A DNA stretch of 64,000 bases from Sphingobium fontiphilum (lineage in GTDB: Bacteria; Pseudomonadota; Alphaproteobacteria; Sphingomonadales; Sphingomonadaceae): NCBI RefSeq assembly GCF_014196635.1, contig NZ_JACIEB010000006.1:62001-126000 (forward strand), given 5' to 3'. How positions within the stretch are numbered: position 1 is the stretch's first letter; each line of letters begins with the position of its first letter. Position numbers and translations under genes: made by a program. The notes beneath the pieces were generated by a model. That model did not search any database. It worked only from the letters and a program-made list of their open reading frames with translations, and had not been told where the DNA came from. This document shows, in pieces, positions 63,214-64,000 of this stretch.

Positions 63214-64000
63214 ATGGACTATGAATACATCCTGGTTGAGCAACGCGGCCCAGCGCTTTGGGTGACCCTCAACCGGCCGGCAGCGTTGAACAGTCTGTCG
63301 TTGGCTTTGGCCGAGGAACTCGCCGCAGCGATCGAGGCAGCGGAAGCAGATGCGACGGTGCGCGCTTGCATTCTTACCGGCGCCGGACGGGCGTTTTGCG
63401 CTGGCGCGGATCTGCTCGCAATTGGCGATGGAACAGGCGGACAAACTCTCGCCGAACGCTTAAATCTGTTTCTGCCGCCGCTCGGTCAGGCTTTTAACAG
63501 GATCGAGACGTCGCGCCTTCCGATAATTGCGGCGGTCAACGGCCTTACGCTCGCCGGCGGCTTGGAACTGGTGTTGTGCTGTGATCTCGTCATTGCCGCG
63601 CACCCGGCCAGATTTGGCGACGCCCATGCAAATTACGGCCTGTTGCCCGGCGGTGGAGGGTCGGTTCGACTCCCTAGGAAGATCGGCGAAGCGCGTGCGA
63701 AACATCTGATGATGACCGGCGGGACCATCTCGGCTGCCGAGATGAAGGAAGCCGGACTCGTGACCCAACTGGTTGCTCCCGAGGATCTCATTGCGGCAGC
63801 GCAAGCGCTGGTAGAATCTCTTGCAGAAAAGAGCCGGCCAGGGCTCGCCTACATGAAGCAGCTAGTCCGCGCTGCGCAGGATAGCTCGCTCGAAGTCGGG
63901 CTGCGTCAGGAACTCGAAACCATGGCTGCTTACGCCTTGTCCAACGACATTGTCGAAGGACTGGCGGCATTCCGGGAGAAGCGGAAGCCCGATTTTTCCG
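63214..64000 (+). CDS. enoyl-CoA hydratase/isomerase family protein (3' end outside window)
   Basis: The crotonase-fold protein is complete except for a few C-terminal residues (262 codons present). It shows TLNRPAALNSLS, the oxyanion motif AFCAGADLLA, NGLTLAGGLELVLCCD and ARFGDAHANYGLLPGGGGSV, with the ending EGLAAFREKRKPDFS near the expected C-terminus. GGGAG lies six bases before the ATG. It could hydrate the enoyl-CoA made after the ligase, placing beta-oxidation downstream of the oxidation steps. Confidence 0.93.
   Translation, partial: MDYEYILVEQRGPALWVTLNRPAALNSLSLALAEELAAAIEAAEADATVRACILTGAGRAFCAGADLLAIGDGTGGQTLAERLNLFLPPLGQAFNRIETSRLPIIAAVNGLTLAGGLELVLCCDLVIAAHPARFGDAHANYGLLPGGGGSVRLPRKIGEARAKHLMMTGGTISAAEMKEAGLVTQLVAPEDLIAAAQALVESLAEKSRPGLAYMKQLVRAAQDSSLEVGLRQELETMAAYALSNDIVEGLAAFREKRKPDFS

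Noticed and set aside
1-64000. CRISPR arrays, insertion sequences, rRNA operons
   Set aside because: No regularly spaced repeats, transposase ORFs or rRNA sequence were seen by reading.

Overview
The window is high-GC DNA that reads as a chromosome segment of a sphingomonad (Alphaproteobacteria, Sphingomonadaceae; Sphingobium, Sphingomonas or a relative). The evidence is two large TonB-dependent receptors, a crtY-crtI-crtB carotenoid cluster, the dmeR-dmeF metal pair, the Anbu/ATP-grasp/alpha-E/transglutaminase operon, and short palindromic repeats of kinds common in this group. No rRNA, insertion sequence or CRISPR array was seen.

Layout. 1-5440: the end of a TonB receptor, an MFS carrier, prfC and an aldose-epimerase-like gene. 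5441-5730: an unusual pair of long structured repeats. 5731-7378: an exported hypothetical protein and a DUF6326-DUF4386 membrane pair behind a palindromic promoter. 7454-13559: translation genes rpmI-rplT and pheS-pheT (minus strand), split by a fatty-acid desaturase and a LysE exporter. 13721-17674: AsmA, dmeF-dmeR and a DUF1993 gene. 17770-21969: crtY-crtI-LOG-crtB in a tightly overlapping operon. 22076-26704: zntB-like, a truncated CysG-like gene, lysA, a small lipoprotein and argH (minus strand). 26721-28609: a TlpA-like lipoprotein and a thiolase. 28640-38444: a long minus-strand block holding an MHS transporter, a retropepsin-like protease, an MBL hydrolase, tatD, metG, holB, tmk, dacA, rlpA and mltB, many joined by 4-bp overlaps. 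38575-42805: tRNA-Ser with an odd ORF directly against its 3' end, guaA, a sulfotransferase-like protein and an exported protein. 42884-47811: a prolyl oligopeptidase and the rpsM-rpsK-rpoA-rplQ operon. 48097-49135: a lipoprotein and a region with an extreme Shine-Dalgarno sequence and small ORFs. 49136-53258: the four-gene Anbu operon.

53466-64000 looks like the start of a mobile island. tRNA-Met is followed at once by a P4-type tyrosine integrase. Then come a TonB receptor, an aldehyde dehydrogenase, a GMC alcohol dehydrogenase, an acyl-CoA ligase and an enoyl-CoA hydratase, the last cut by the window end. Together these would import a substrate and take it from alcohol to aldehyde, acid, acyl-CoA and beta-oxidation. 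Except for a missing permease and regulator, gene content and order match the known polyethylene-glycol (peg) operon of sphingomonads; the real substrate is unknown.

The most notable items are the peg-like island, the Anbu peptide-ligase/protease operon, the 14-nt full match to the 16S anti-Shine-Dalgarno region in front of an 18-codon ORF, and the two covarying 76-77 bp repeats. All functions are inferred by reading the sequence; no database search was run.
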